From positions 92,235,963 to 92,299,962 of the forward strand of contig CM048554.1 in assembly GCA_026413225.1 (NCBI GenBank): 64,000 nucleotides of DNA, given 5' to 3'. A program made the position numbers and the translations under genes. The notes under the pieces are model-generated. The model was not told the origin of the DNA. It ran no database searches and was given only the letters and a program-made list of their open reading frames with translations. Positions within the stretch are counted from its first letter, which is position 1, and each line of letters opens with the position of its first letter. This DNA is from Otis tarda (lineage: Eukaryota > Chordata > Aves > Otidiformes > Otididae). Shown in pieces: positions 36,271 to 47,260 of the stretch.

Positions 36271-38055
36271 AAACCCTCTGTGCCTATCAAGTACTCATAC
36301 AGCAGACTGTAGGAAGCATAAAGTGTTTGGGGTTATCTGTCCACTATTGCTATTTAACAGAAACTGATTAAACTGTCTTTTCCCAGTTCCTCCGTGTTCC
36401 TGAAAACATTCTCCACTCATATCAAGCAACCCTCCAGTTTAACCGACTCTGTCGACACATGCTTTTGAACGCTTTTCTTATCTGACATTTGGCTTCCTAT
36501 TTTACTAGCTGAAACAGAACCAAAACCCAGTCACCACTGAAAGTGCAGTTATCTGCTACGATGAGATAGCGAGGGGCACACGCACACATACAGTAGGAGA
36601 GAAGTGAAGCGAAATCTTCTAGCTGCTTGCAAACTCACATTGTTTCATAGAGGCTTGCATTTGCTCTGCTGATTTAAGCATGAATGACAAACAGCAACAG
36701 AAAGTATTATATTATACTATATTCTCAGATGCTATATATATATATGGATTTAATTAGATTTTCATTAGTTCAGTAGAAAGCCCATCTGTGAACTCCAATG
36801 AACATGATGCAGTAACGTGGAATCGAAACAGAACATCTGGTAACTCCAGAGAAAGTTCAAACAGAAACTGGTCTGCGCGCAACTTGGAAAAAGAAAATTT
36901 TAATGGGAAGAAAAAGCACTCTTCCAATTCATGACTCCACAAAAAAAACACCCTGTTCATTAACATGCATTCGGCATAATAGAAATTGTACAACGCAAAG
37001 AGAACTTGTTTGCATTCATTAGGAATAAGCTCTGAGTGTTTCCTGTTAGTAACACAGGCCATTACGCAAAATAGGTTCCTTCACTTCACTGAGAAACCCT
37101 GTATCCATTTATATAAAAATTTAATCATTTAAAACTTTTAAAGCACTACTGACACTAATTTTACTGTGTTACAGATACACTCACACCAAAATGTCTGTAC
37201 ATTTTTAAAAAGCGCTTTAAGGAAATTCCAGCAAAATATCTTAGGGCTTGCTGGTTCTCTGTGATAGAGCATAAATTGGACCAAGAAGCTGTTGTCAATG
37301 ACGACAGGAAATGCTGAGCACTGAAGTGACAAATGCAGTCCTTAAATAAGCTTTTATTATTCACTTCTCTGTTCCATGAAGCGACACAAGACTATGTAGC
37401 AGCCCCAGGCCACCTGCCTTTACCAAACACCATTGCTCCCAGCATGAGGTAACTTACTTAGTAGCCTGAAGCAGGAATTGATGATATTTTTAAAGACAGA
37501 ACTGGCTTCTATCAAGTCTAGCAGTTTAACAGAACTTTCAGTAATTCAGCTTATATAAAACTTGAAGAAAGATGATAATGTCACAGGATTTGGATTGTAT
37601 ATTTTTTCTTTCTTTTTCTGTATGAGGACAAACTGTTTGCTTGGAAGGCATTTCTTGCTGAAAAACAAAAGGTTTTAAAAATAGCAGGTTCATACAAGCA
37701 GTGGAAAGCCAAAATACAAATTTAAATTATTTTCCATTGCTTACTCTGTGCCTTAAAGTTTTCAGGCTCAGCTAATAGGTGAGAACTCCAAAATGTAAGA
37801 TTTCTTTCACTAGTGTAGACAGATTATAAAGTTAGTTTCAGAACAATGTAACAATCATAGTTATGATGATATCCATAAATCTTCATACCAGGGGGAGAAT
37901 GAGGTGTTAAACCAGGTATATTTATGTTGTAATTTATACATGAAACCTCAAGTTGGCAACTAAAGGGAACAGTTCATATGTACTTATTTTTCTTAAAATT
38001 ACAAGAGCAGATACTATCGTAAAAGCTGAATGTGTGATTTTGCTTCTATTTTTAG
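36271..38055. other. Unassigned DNA, no gene recognised
   Basis: AT-rich, with a (TA)n run at 36733-36745. The first 200 bp may hold further decayed CR1, but I cannot align it reliably. No credible exon is seen before 38056. Confidence 0.45.
36733..36745. repeat. Short (TA)n microsatellite
   Basis: Six to seven TA units in GCTATATATATATATGG. Confidence 0.85.
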
Positions 38056-38250
38056 GTATATTGAAGGCCTAGAAAATGTAAAGAAAATATATTCTTCTGG
38101 AAAAATCTGTGCTGTGGACACGAACAAGTTGAATGAGATTTCCAGAGCAGTGAACCAGCTTGTCAGCTGGTGTAAATTAGTGTGATTTTAGCATACTCAA
38201 AGAATGTATGCTAGCATAATCTGATAGCTCTGTGAAATAAAAAAAAAATA
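38056..38250 (+). other. Candidate terminal exon with stop and poly(A) signal, unidentified
   Basis: TGCTTCTATTTTTAG ending at 38055 is a good 3' splice site. One frame (first full codon TAT at 38057) is open for 42 codons to TGA at 38183-38185. It encodes a lysine-rich, protein-like peptide beginning YIEGLENVKKIYSSGKICAV and containing 'NQLVSWCK'. About 50 bp after the stop lies GTGAAATAAAAAA, an AATAAA signal running into an A-tract at about 38235-38248. The arrangement fits a last coding exon with a very short 3' UTR. It would also fit a retroposed mRNA end with an A-tail, although the A-tract begins at the signal itself. No target duplication is obvious. I do not recognise the protein. 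Confidence 0.3.
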
Positions 38251-38881
38251 ATTTGTAAGAACATTTTTAACTATTTCTTTTTAAGTTAAAACTTTGATAT
38301 GAATCATGTGTACAGGAAGTTTCCTGAGATTTTCCTTTTTGCGCCTCATTATTAAAGAATCTTAATTGAAGTTAAGTGCCTGAAAAATACTTAGATTTTC
38401 TTTATTTCTAGAACAAAGATAAGCTGTATTAGTGTCACAATCATTTCAAAAGTTTATTATATTTTTATGTTTTAGGGAAAATACAAAAAATTAGTTAGAA
38501 AGTGGATCATTTAGTCCAATAGCTGCTGTTTACCAACAGAAAACCTTGCGTAGAGGTTGAGTGTTCAGACACTGAACATTGCCATTGCCTAAGAAAACAT
38601 CTGTTTCTTCCAAACTTTAAGAAGAAAGAATGGGTTAACACATGCACCATTCTAGCTGTTCTCGATTACAGCTGAATCTGTCTTTATGCCTTTTTCTGTT
38701 ACATTATTGATCTCTAGCGCTTTTTTTTTTTGTGACAGAGGCCCCAATGCTGCTTTCTTTTGCCAGTTTTTATTTGCTTCTTTTTGTTATGTAAGCTCTG
38801 CTTCTTGTATAAAAAGAAAATATTATTCTTTATGCCATTTTCTTTATTGTTAGTTGTAGTTTAATCAAGATTTATTATAGA
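38251..38881. other. Unassigned DNA, no gene recognised
   Basis: AT-rich sequence with several T-runs (for example about 38719-38731). No exon or repeat family is recognised. Confidence 0.5.
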
Positions 38882-39071
38882 ATAGAATCATAGAAAAGTT
38901 TGGGTTGGAAAGGACCTTTAAAGGTCATCTAGTCCAACCCCCATGCAAGGAGCAGGGACATCTCCAACCAGATCAGGTTGCTCAGAGCCCTGTCCAACCC
39001 AGCCTTGAATGTTTCCAGGGACGGGGCATCAACCATCTCTCTGGGAAACCTGTTGCAGTGTTCTACTATTT
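38882..39071 (-). mobile_element. CR1 LINE 3' end, common subfamily, short
   Basis: Reverse-oriented last roughly 185 bp of CR1: GAATCATAGAAAAGTTTGGG, then GGACCTTTAAAGGTCATC, CAAGGAGCAGGGACATCTCC and CTCTCTGGGAAACCTGTTGC. The match stops at the CAGTGTTC block of the 'EHWNRLP' region. At the truncation point CAGTGTTCTACTATTT (39056-39071) is repeated as CAGTGTTCTGCTATTT (39095-39110), with related ACTATTTAC words between. Confidence 0.93.
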
Positions 39072-40649
39072 ACACATTTTACTATTTACTATTACAGTGT
39101 TCTGCTATTTTCTCCTATACCTTAAAACAGGTATAATCGTCTGATATCTTTGCTGGATTCTTCTGAATTATTCCCTCTATCCCTCTTCACTTGTCCTGCA
39201 AGTGAAGCATACCAATGATTCTTCCTTACTTGCAGGAGTAGACTATATGGTCTTCAAAATACTCTGCCACAGTATCTATCACTCCAATGCAGAGAGGAGG
39301 TTAGTACTTTTGAACCCATTGCCATACTTAATGACTTGTTGGTATCGTGTCTGGAGGATTAGAGCCCACATTAATTCTGTAATATGAAATTTGAGTGAGT
39401 AGCAAGTTGTGTAGGTAGAGTGCAGGTTGAAGAAGTAAAGGGACTTCACTGAATTTTTAATGGGTTTTGAAACTTGCCTAGCTTGTCAATAAGGACCGTT
39501 GGGCCTCACAGTCAGTAAACAATTTTTCAGTGTTTGATGAAGTAAGGGAATAGTTGTTGTCTATTTTTATCCGTTTCTTCGCAGGTAAGAACCATATGGC
39601 GTCTTTCCCAAATGACATTAACATGTCCAAACTGGGAGACAGCAAGCAATGGGCTTCTGGGAAGAAAGTCCAGATCACAACTGAGTCAGTGAATCATAAA
39701 TAGATGATTCAAAGATTGAATTTGAATCCATTCCCAGATACAAGACTAGGAAAGGAAATGTGGTTTCCCAAGTCTGTTTGGATCCTCAAGTCTATGTCAT
39801 AAGCATGTGAATAAATAGGATAATATGAGGACAAGCACCTCATATAACTCCGCTCACAGTGGGGAATTCTGAGATGCATCTTTCATTCTGGCTGCCTGAC
39901 CATGTAGAGTGAGGCTAACTCATCCATATGCTGATTAAAGAGATAAATCACTTTCTCTTGTTTGTCTTCACTTCTTCCTCTAAACCTTGTCACTATGCAG
40001 TCTCTTTTAAATAGTGTATATGCATACTTTTATGTGTATTAGCCTTGTCCTTTAGGGCAATGATCAGAAAATGCAGGGTAACCAGTATCCCAATTCATAT
40101 TATAAAGAGTAGCAAGGAGTATTCCCTGACCCACATGTATTTTTTCAGACACAGTAATAGAAGAGTATGAGAGAAAGAAGTGTCTTCTAGTGGTCATTGT
40201 TAACCAGGCAAGGTATCTAATATTCCATGAGACCTCATGAAAGACAAAAGGATGAAGCAATGGTGTAAAACATTCCAGGCCCGAGAAATAGTAATAAAGC
40301 TCAGGGAACTTTCAGTTTGAGAGAGTGATTTCCTCTTGAGTGTCTAAATTCCCACTATGATGACAACTTTCCCCCTTGCCCCCTAAAGTTATGTCTGAAA
40401 ACAAGTTAAACATAAAGAAGGAAGCATTAGCTTTGTAGGTACAGAGGTTCCTGCTGGTGATTTGTTTTGCAACATGGACTGTCAGTCTGTGGTTACAAGT
40501 CACTGCTTATATGGAGGTCTACATGATCACAAATGGCATGGAGAAGACAAACTATCTGGCTGCTAGCTCTTCCAACACAAGAACTAGGGGTCTGCAGATG
40601 AAACCAGCAGTAGTTGGAACCAAAACAAACAAGGCGTATATGAACAGTG
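39072..40649. other. Unassigned DNA, no gene recognised
   Basis: Apart from the small duplication at 39056-39110 next to the CR1 end, nothing is recognised. Open frames of 60 to 82 codons on both strands overlap one another and show no domain. Confidence 0.5.
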
Positions 40650-40930
40650 ACCTCCATGAGAGAGAGTCTGTTCAAAAACTTTGCATTATTTTAAGGGGAA
40701 ATTGAACAAGTACTTGGAATACAGATCTACTGTGGTTACTAGATAGACAGAACACATCAGGTTTCAGGGATGATAAAAAATAGATAGCAACTCACAGAGC
40801 AGTTTGGGAAATGCCATATGTGCCTACTCTGTTCTTCTTCCTTCATGCCTATGTTTAAGGCCACCGGTGGAGAGAGGGTAATAAGCAAAACAGATCCTTA
40901 GTCTGAATTCATATAGCTTTTCTCATGTCT
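40650..40930 (+). mobile_element. Ancient CR1 3' end, very decayed
   Basis: In sense orientation: TTAAGGGGAAATTGAACAAG, ACTTGGAATACAGATCTACT and GGTTACTAGATAGACAG, then TTTAAGGCCACCGGTGGAGA, GAGGGTAATAAGC and GATCCTTAGTCTGAATTC. The order and content follow the 3' end of old CR1 families shared across reptiles and birds (a 'ttaagagggaattggacaa' block, then 'ggccactgttggagacagggta' and 'ccttagtctgaccc'). Identity to those blocks is clearly low, so age is high and the borders are approximate. I give it moderate confidence because it rests on a few short blocks. Confidence 0.55.
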
Positions 40931-43900
40931 CTATTCAGCTACTAGTCACTCATCTATGTCTTGTTTTTTAGGCTCTTAGAGTTCTACACTCCCATGACTC
41001 CTTCCAAAATGGATTCAAAGACTTCATTAATAAGGAATACATGATCATGGTAATTTTCCATGTTCTCCTCATTCTGGGGAAGATGCAGCTATGAGATCAA
41101 GACCCAAAATAGAAAGTAAAAATGTATTGCGCTTTATGCTCCATCTGTGTCATCTGAACGATATTTTCTGTCTATATCCTTTTTTTTTTTTTCTGAAGGA
41201 TCATATGTCAGTGCAAACCTACAAAAGAGAGCATTGGTTCATCTAGTTATGTCACTACTCTTCATATTTTTGACACTGACATTACAAATCATTAATATAT
41301 CTAAGCAATCTCTTTGTCTTTTTATTTGTCTGTTCTAATTTTTTTTTCTCTTTGTTGTGCAAGTTGCTCTGAATGTGAAATAAAAATCATGTAGACTTCT
41401 TTCTATAATGAAGACTTAGAAGAAAGCTGAAGACATAAAGTAATCTAAAAAAGTAAGGGGGAGAGGGAAATTGCTAGAAGGAAGAAAAGATATCACAGAA
41501 AAGGGAATATGATCACCCACAGAAAATGGGAAGGAATGTGCATTGGGTAAGGTTTGCCTTGACTGGTAGCTGTCTGAAATAACTACTTCACAATAACCAT
41601 GACATAATGGCTCCCTGTGAAGACACAAGTCAGTATAAAAAAAAAAAAAAAGACTTTAATCCAGAATAATTGCTTTGCTAAGACTGTAGAATCAGCTTAG
41701 CTGATTTAGCTTTAGCTTGGAATAAAGCTTTTTTATTTTTTTCTGAAATAATGTTTTCACATGGGAACTTGTCTGGAACAGTTAGATTCTGTTTGAATAC
41801 CTTCTTGATATGAGCTTTGCTGCTCATTTCCTCCTATCTATATGACGTTTCAGTATGTTTCTTCTACATGAGGGCTGTTATCAAGATCTGATTCCAGTTT
41901 CATTTATATGGCACCATTTAATACCAACATATCCAAATAATTTTATTGGAGTCATTCCTGATTTAGTCTGGTGTGAGATCAATATCAGGACTTTATGGCT
42001 GTTTGAATAGATGGTTTCTCTGTTTAACAGCCAAGCTGGAAAAAATAGTTGAATCAAACTATAAATATTTCTCGTTTCTCATCCTTGCTGAAATGAAAAT
42101 GAAGTAAAAATAGTTTAATGCAATAAAACACATTGCATTTGGCCAAAGATGAAACGTTTCATGTATTCTAAGTAAAACAAATAAGTAAGTATTCACAAAA
42201 TAAAAATTCCTTAAACTGCTGCTGTTCTCTTCCTCTCCTATTTCCTCCCTAGTTCAAGTTTAGACTTTTCGATAATACTTGGAAAAATAGGTCTGGCTAC
42301 TACAGTTTTGAACTCATTTCAAGAACATATCTTAACAACCAGGCTATATACCATTCCAAGAGGAAAAGCAATTTCTTCTCCTGTGATGTTTTGACACTCA
42401 CCTTTAATAGCATTCATCATTACATAAAAGTTAGGTTAATATCATTAAATTCAAATGTCTGGATCTAGATATCCTCAGCTTTCTTTAAATAACAGCGAGA
42501 AATTCTCACTTTGAGGATTTGACTCACCTGAAGATCTAAAATAAACATGACATCTTTCTTTGACCTTTAAGACCTAAATGTGCATCCCCTCTTTATGCCA
42601 GCAAGCTCTTTTACTGTATGCCAGACAACCTTTAATGACATAGAGGACACTTCTGTCTACACTGCCCTCCTCAATGCAAGATCTCCATGTAGCTCATACA
42701 GGTCATATAGACACTCTGTTATTCTTGAAAGTCAGTGGATGCTGAGCTGGGCAGATATTGACATTTGTTCAAGTGTCCCAGATGTCCAGTTTATATATTT
42801 GTCATGCTCTTGGGTGAGGAATGCCTTGCTGCTTTCCAGCTAGACTTAAGCCAGGGTAGATAAAATGTAGACGCAAACATTTTTTTCCTAACTGTAACAA
42901 CAGTTCAGGTGATTTAAATTTTGGAATCTATATTTGTTTTTCCTGAATGTGGGACGAGTCCTGACAGGAGGCACAAGTGTAACATGGAGACATTGACACA
43001 GGATGTTTAAAGTAAAGTGAGACTAATCCCTAGAGTCCCATGTGCTAGAGAAACATCTGAAGCACCAGCAAAGAGGGCAATTCTCATCCTTATGTAGTCC
43101 ATAGCAGTTACTCTTAAATAGGTGATACAACGTAGAACAGTTACAAGAAGAGTGTCCTAAAGCTTCATCTCACAAAATCTTACAGCTTGATGGCACTCAG
43201 GCTGGAGGTGGAAGAGACTGTGTCCAATGGTTAGAGCGGACTGAGACTTGAAGGCCTTGCCTGTCAGATGGTTTATGTAGCCACGTGGATATACAAACAC
43301 TAAAGGAGATGCCTCTAAAGCTCTCATGTCAGACCTATTTGACTCCATTTTCACACAGCCATTGGCAGAAAGAAAGCTGGTGAGGCCTTCTGTTTGATTG
43401 CAAACTGGGCTGCAATCTTTTCTTCCACTAACAATGTCGAAGGGTAAATTCAGGAGTCTGAATTTGACTCAAATGTACATTTGAAATCGGTTGGTTAAAG
43501 GGGAGAAGAATATCTGCATGTGCTAGTACCCAATCTAGCAGAGAAAGCCCAGACAGCACTTTCCTCCCCCTGCAGTTATATGTATCTAGACGTATAAAAT
43601 AAATTGATTCACAACTAATCAGTAAATTCAGATTGAATTTGTAAATTTTGCAAGAATGGTTGAAACCATATTTATATTTTAAGACATCCAACACTTGAAA
43701 AATAGCTTCAAATCTAAGCATAATTAGTCTGAGATGCACTCAGTAGCTCTCCCAAATAATGGACGAATCTGCTGTCCCCTACTTGTTTTGTGTCAACCTT
43801 AATTCCATCAGTAGCCTACAAGATTCTCAGCTAGCCTAGATAGCTGTGCACTAGACTATGGTCACATCTATGACTGCAATATGGATATAAATGCCCACGA

Positions 43901-45118
43901 CTTTAATTACCCAGCAACAGGGGGAGGTCTGCTGTTTAACACAATGCTGGTTTCCTATGCTGTGCACATATTTTTAGGGCATTATCTAATTGCATAAATT
44001 ATAACAATTTCTTTTCCCATCTCAGCTTGTATGAATCGGTACAGAAAAAAAGCATTTATGATGACACAAATGAAAATTGAGGGAGTGAATGAAGTCTCCC
44101 TTTCTTTTGCTTTAAGTAGATCCCTATCTCAGCAGAGAAAACAGTCCACCACTGATGCCAGGAAAGAGCAGGAGGGTGAGAACTGTGCTGCAGAGGATTT
44201 GTGAGGTGTGGAATATTTTAATATTGCTGGATGAAAAATCTGTTACTAAAATAAGAACAGGGAATGAATCCACCTCCACCAAAGTGGAGGAATGTTGGCT
44301 TCAATAGTTTTAAATGCTCCAATAAAAAATGCCACTTTTTCACTATTCTGTCTATGTTCACTTTCAACTTGGTCTCCATAAATTGCTGACACTTGATGAA
44401 AGCTTTGCCCTAGGCATTTCATTTCCATATCAGTGCTTTGTGTTTGATAAGGAGAAAAAGACATTATAACCTAAGAAAAAAAATGTTACAGACAAGAAGA
44501 CTACGTGCTATATGCCCTGGAATGACACATTTCTAGAACATCCAAGTATGTAAACATAATAAAATAGTAATTAAAGATTAAGACATAACCCAGATCTGAA
44601 ATGCCAAAATAATGTGAAATTATTTAAGCATTCTTGATTAAGAACAGTGTATTTCATGGTTTAATTTCATGTTCATCTGAAAAAGTAAATATGATAGTGT
44701 TTCCAGGAAAAATGCTTTCACTGTATTTACATCTTTTAAAAGGCCAAAAAAGTGCCAATCTTGACTGAATTAATAAGATGGAAATAATACATTCTTCACT
44801 CTGTGTAATTTGATTGATTTCTTATCAAAGTTGCATATAAAATCCCATCGTACGATAATAACAGGATCATTTTAAGCAAGCCTTGCAGTGTTTGTCAGTG
44901 ACAATGTGGGACTGAATGCAGTGGAGAGCCCAGTTCACAGTACAGTTTCCAAAACATGTTGAGGTGTGGGAGTGTATTTGCCCCTCTACGCACATTTAGA
45001 ATATATAGTTCTGCTGTATTCAGTTCAACACAGTTCAATAAATTTAAGAACATATTTATATAAGGTCTTTCCTGTTGACTCAAGAGGTAAAGGGGTGATT
45101 CTGCTCATTGTAACAGGA
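40931..45118. other. 4.2-kb stretch without a recognised gene or repeat family
   Basis: AT-rich DNA with a T-run at about 41180-41193 and an A-run at about 41637-41651. Open frames up to 103 codons (43428-43739, minus) have no domain signal. Nothing else is recognised. Confidence 0.5.
45113..45118. repeat. Probable target-site duplication, left copy (ACAGGA)
   Basis: ACAGGA directly precedes the LTR start TGTCCTAG at 45119 and recurs at 46253-46258 at the right end. The exact right LTR end is ambiguous by a few bases, because the terminal ACA of the LTR overlaps the start of ACAGGA. Confidence 0.55.
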
Positions 45119-45574
45119 TGTCCTAGTTTTGTGTAATGGGGGCGGGGGCTACAGTGGCAGCCTCTGTGAGAAGCTGCTACAAGGTTCCCCTTTGTCCAGT
45201 GGACTTGGCCAGGCCTAGGGAAGACCCATCGTTGGCCAGGGCCAAGTCGATTGGTTACAGTGATAACATCTCTGTGATGATGTATGTAAGAAAGGGAAAA
45301 TAACAACAAAAAAAAAGAAGTGAAGAAGCTCAGGCAGGAGCAGAAAGGGGGAGGCATGAGCCTCGTAGGCCTCACAGCCCTCACCCTCTGGCGTCCAGCC
45401 AGGCGGCCATCTGAGCCCGACCCGGCCCAGCCTGGCTGCAAGAAGTGGAGACAAGATGTGAAGAGAACCCGAGAGGTGTCTGCCTGCTGATTGTGAAGAA
45501 TTTCTTGTGAGAGGAATGGTTGCAGACCTCAAGGTCAGTGAAGAAGGAGAGGGAGGTGTAATGCTCCTCCTGGC

Positions 45575-45865
45575 AGAGATTCCCCTGCAGCCCGTCGTGA
45601 AGACAATGGTGACGCAGGTTGTCCCCCTGCAGCCCATGGAGGGCCATGGAGGGGCAGACATCCACCTGCAGCCCGTGGAGGACCCCACGCGGGGGCAGGC
45701 GGGTGCCTGAAGGAGGCTGTGGCCCGTGGAGGGCCCACACCTGGGCAGCCAGTTCCTGAAGGACTGCACCCAGTGGAAGAGATGACCTATGCTGGAGCAA
45801 TTTCACAAAGGACTGTGGCCCGTGGGAGGGATCCCACTCTGGAGCAGGGGAGGAATGTGAGGAGT
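45575..45865 (+). repeat. Degenerate internal repeats of the ERVL-type LTR
   Basis: CCCTGCAGCCCGTCGTGA (45583-45600), CCCTGCAGCCCATGGAGGG (45625-45643) and ACCTGCAGCCCGTGGAGGA (about 45664-45682), followed by GTGGCCCGTGGAGGGCCCAC, TGAAGGACTGCACCCAGTGG and GGACTGTGGCCCGTGGGAGG. Copies are diverged and irregularly spaced. Such repeats characterise this LTR group and make the region GC-rich. Confidence 0.8.
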
Positions 45866-46064
45866 TTTTCCCCTGAGGAGGAAGGAGCGGTGGAAAACAA
45901 TGTATGATGACCTGACCATAACCCCCATTCCGTAGTCTCTCCCTGTGCCGCTTGGGGGAGAGGGAAGGAGGTAGAGATAATTTAGAATGAAGTTAAGCCC
46001 AGTAAGTGGGAGAAAGTTGTTTCTGTTCTCTTTCTCATTATCTTGCTTTGGTTTTATTATTAAT

Positions 46065-46070
46065 AATAAA
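46065..46070 (+). terminator. LTR polyadenylation signal AATAAA
   Basis: AATAAA in TTAATAATAAACTGAAATGG, about 190 bp before the right LTR end and just before the conserved CCCAAGTCGAGT block. Confidence 0.6.
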
Positions 46071-46252
46071 CTGAAATGGTTTTCCCCAAGTCGAGTTGGT
46101 TTTGCCCATAATGGTAACTTGAATGATGTCTTCGAATCCTTATCTCAAACCTTGAGCTTTTTATTATAATATCTCTCCCCCATTCCCTCAGAGGGCAGGG
46201 AGAGTGAGTGAGAGACTGCATAGCTTGGTCCTGAGCAGTGCTAAACTACAAG

Positions 46253-46258
46253 ACAGGA
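46253..46258. repeat. Probable target-site duplication, right copy (ACAGGA)
   Basis: Repeat of 45113-45118. Its first three bases could equally be the last ACA of the LTR, so the duplication length (5 or 6 bp) and exact end remain uncertain. Confidence 0.5.
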
Positions 46259-47260
46259 GCACCAGTCCTTCCAGCTAAGCATTTGACAACCTGGCTTTAC
46301 TGTGGGCTGCCACAGTGCCAGAATACTTAACGTATTGCAGAATCTTTTGCTGATCTTGGCAGTTTGAGAATGCTCACATCCAGCTTTTTTGAAAAGCTAT
46401 ATTGTTCCCTGCATTCTACATTTAGTTTTATATAAGGAATTATCAACTGACATTTAGATCACATTCCTTTATTTAACTGTCTATTTGCGAGGAAAAAGAG
46501 CTGTTTTATTTGACTGAAAGAGAAAATATCCTCTGCAGTTCATTTCTGCTATCTCACTGGCAAAAGTACTTAGTATGTCAGATACAAAGGTGAGAAAAGG
46601 AAGGGAAAGAGAAGCCCACATGTGACTATTGTGGAAGCTTCTTCTCTACCTCTTTTTTCTCCTTCCCTTGTCCTCGCTCTTCAGTGCAGCTGGGGCCTCA
46701 CTTGAGAAGTAAAGAAAGCAAGAAAGGAAAAAGAGAAACAGTGGATGTGAGGAGTTGTCAGTTTCTTGCTCATTATATATGAAGTCCTATATGCTAAGTT
46801 CTTAAACCATGTAGTATCCCACTCAATTTTTCCTCCATGCTTTAAAATTAAACGTTTGTGTGTCAAAGATGAAGGTGTGAATAATGTCCAGTCTAGGTAA
46901 GCCAGGTGGAATTTCTCTTCTCAACATATTTTATACAGAGTGAGTCTTCAGGTTTTTCTGTTTTAACAGCACCCTGAAGTTCTGACCTTAGATTAATCAA
47001 GCGCAGAAGGATTGTCTGCAATAGCCAATGTTAAACTCACTGATAAGCAGTTGATGTTACTAGCATGGGTAAGATAGAGGTAGAAAAATTCTGCATATTT
47101 CCTTATTTGTCTTTATAAAGACAAAGGTATTTGCCTTCAAATCTGTAGGCAAGTCAAGCAGGGCAGTACATTAAAGTCAAATTAGGCAACTTGTGAAACT
47201 ATACTTTGAGCAAGCTATTGTTTATAATGGTGTGATTCTCTGGCAAAAAAAAAAAAAATA
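46259..47260. other. Unassigned DNA, no gene recognised
   Basis: No repeat family or exon is seen. It ends with a long A-run (about 47246-47258) that directly borders the next CR1 on its 3' side. Confidence 0.5.

Larger units (their letters stand above)
45119..46255 (+). mobile_element. Solo LTR, avian ERVL type, GC-rich
   Basis: A roughly 1.1-kb LTR starting TGTCCTAGTTTTG and ending near ...CTAAACTACAAGACA. It has the layout I know from avian ERVL LTRs. There is a GC-rich central block of degenerate repeats (45575-45865) built on CCTGCAGCCCGTGGAGG and TGAAGGACTGCACCC words. Then come GAGGAGGAAGGAGCGG, ACCATAACCCCCATTCCG, the poly(A) signal AATAAA at 46065-46070 and CCCAAGTCGAGTTGG, with a GAGTGAGTGAGAGACTGC block near the end. 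No gag or pol sequence lies on either side, so it is a solo LTR. Long open frames occur across its GC-rich middle on both strands but are composition artefacts. It is related to the LTR fragment at 24737-25001 and clearly different in subfamily. Confidence 0.9.

Noticed and set aside
36271..36480. Possible continuation of the old CR1 beyond 36270
   Set aside because: Some words looked CR1-like, but I could not place them in consistent order, so the element is ended at about 36270.
45215..45806. Several overlapping open frames of 67 to 184 codons on both strands
   Set aside because: They lie inside the GC-rich repeat block of the ERVL-type LTR, read different frames of the same degenerate repeats, and are Pro/Arg/Gly-rich without domains. 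LTR composition explains them.
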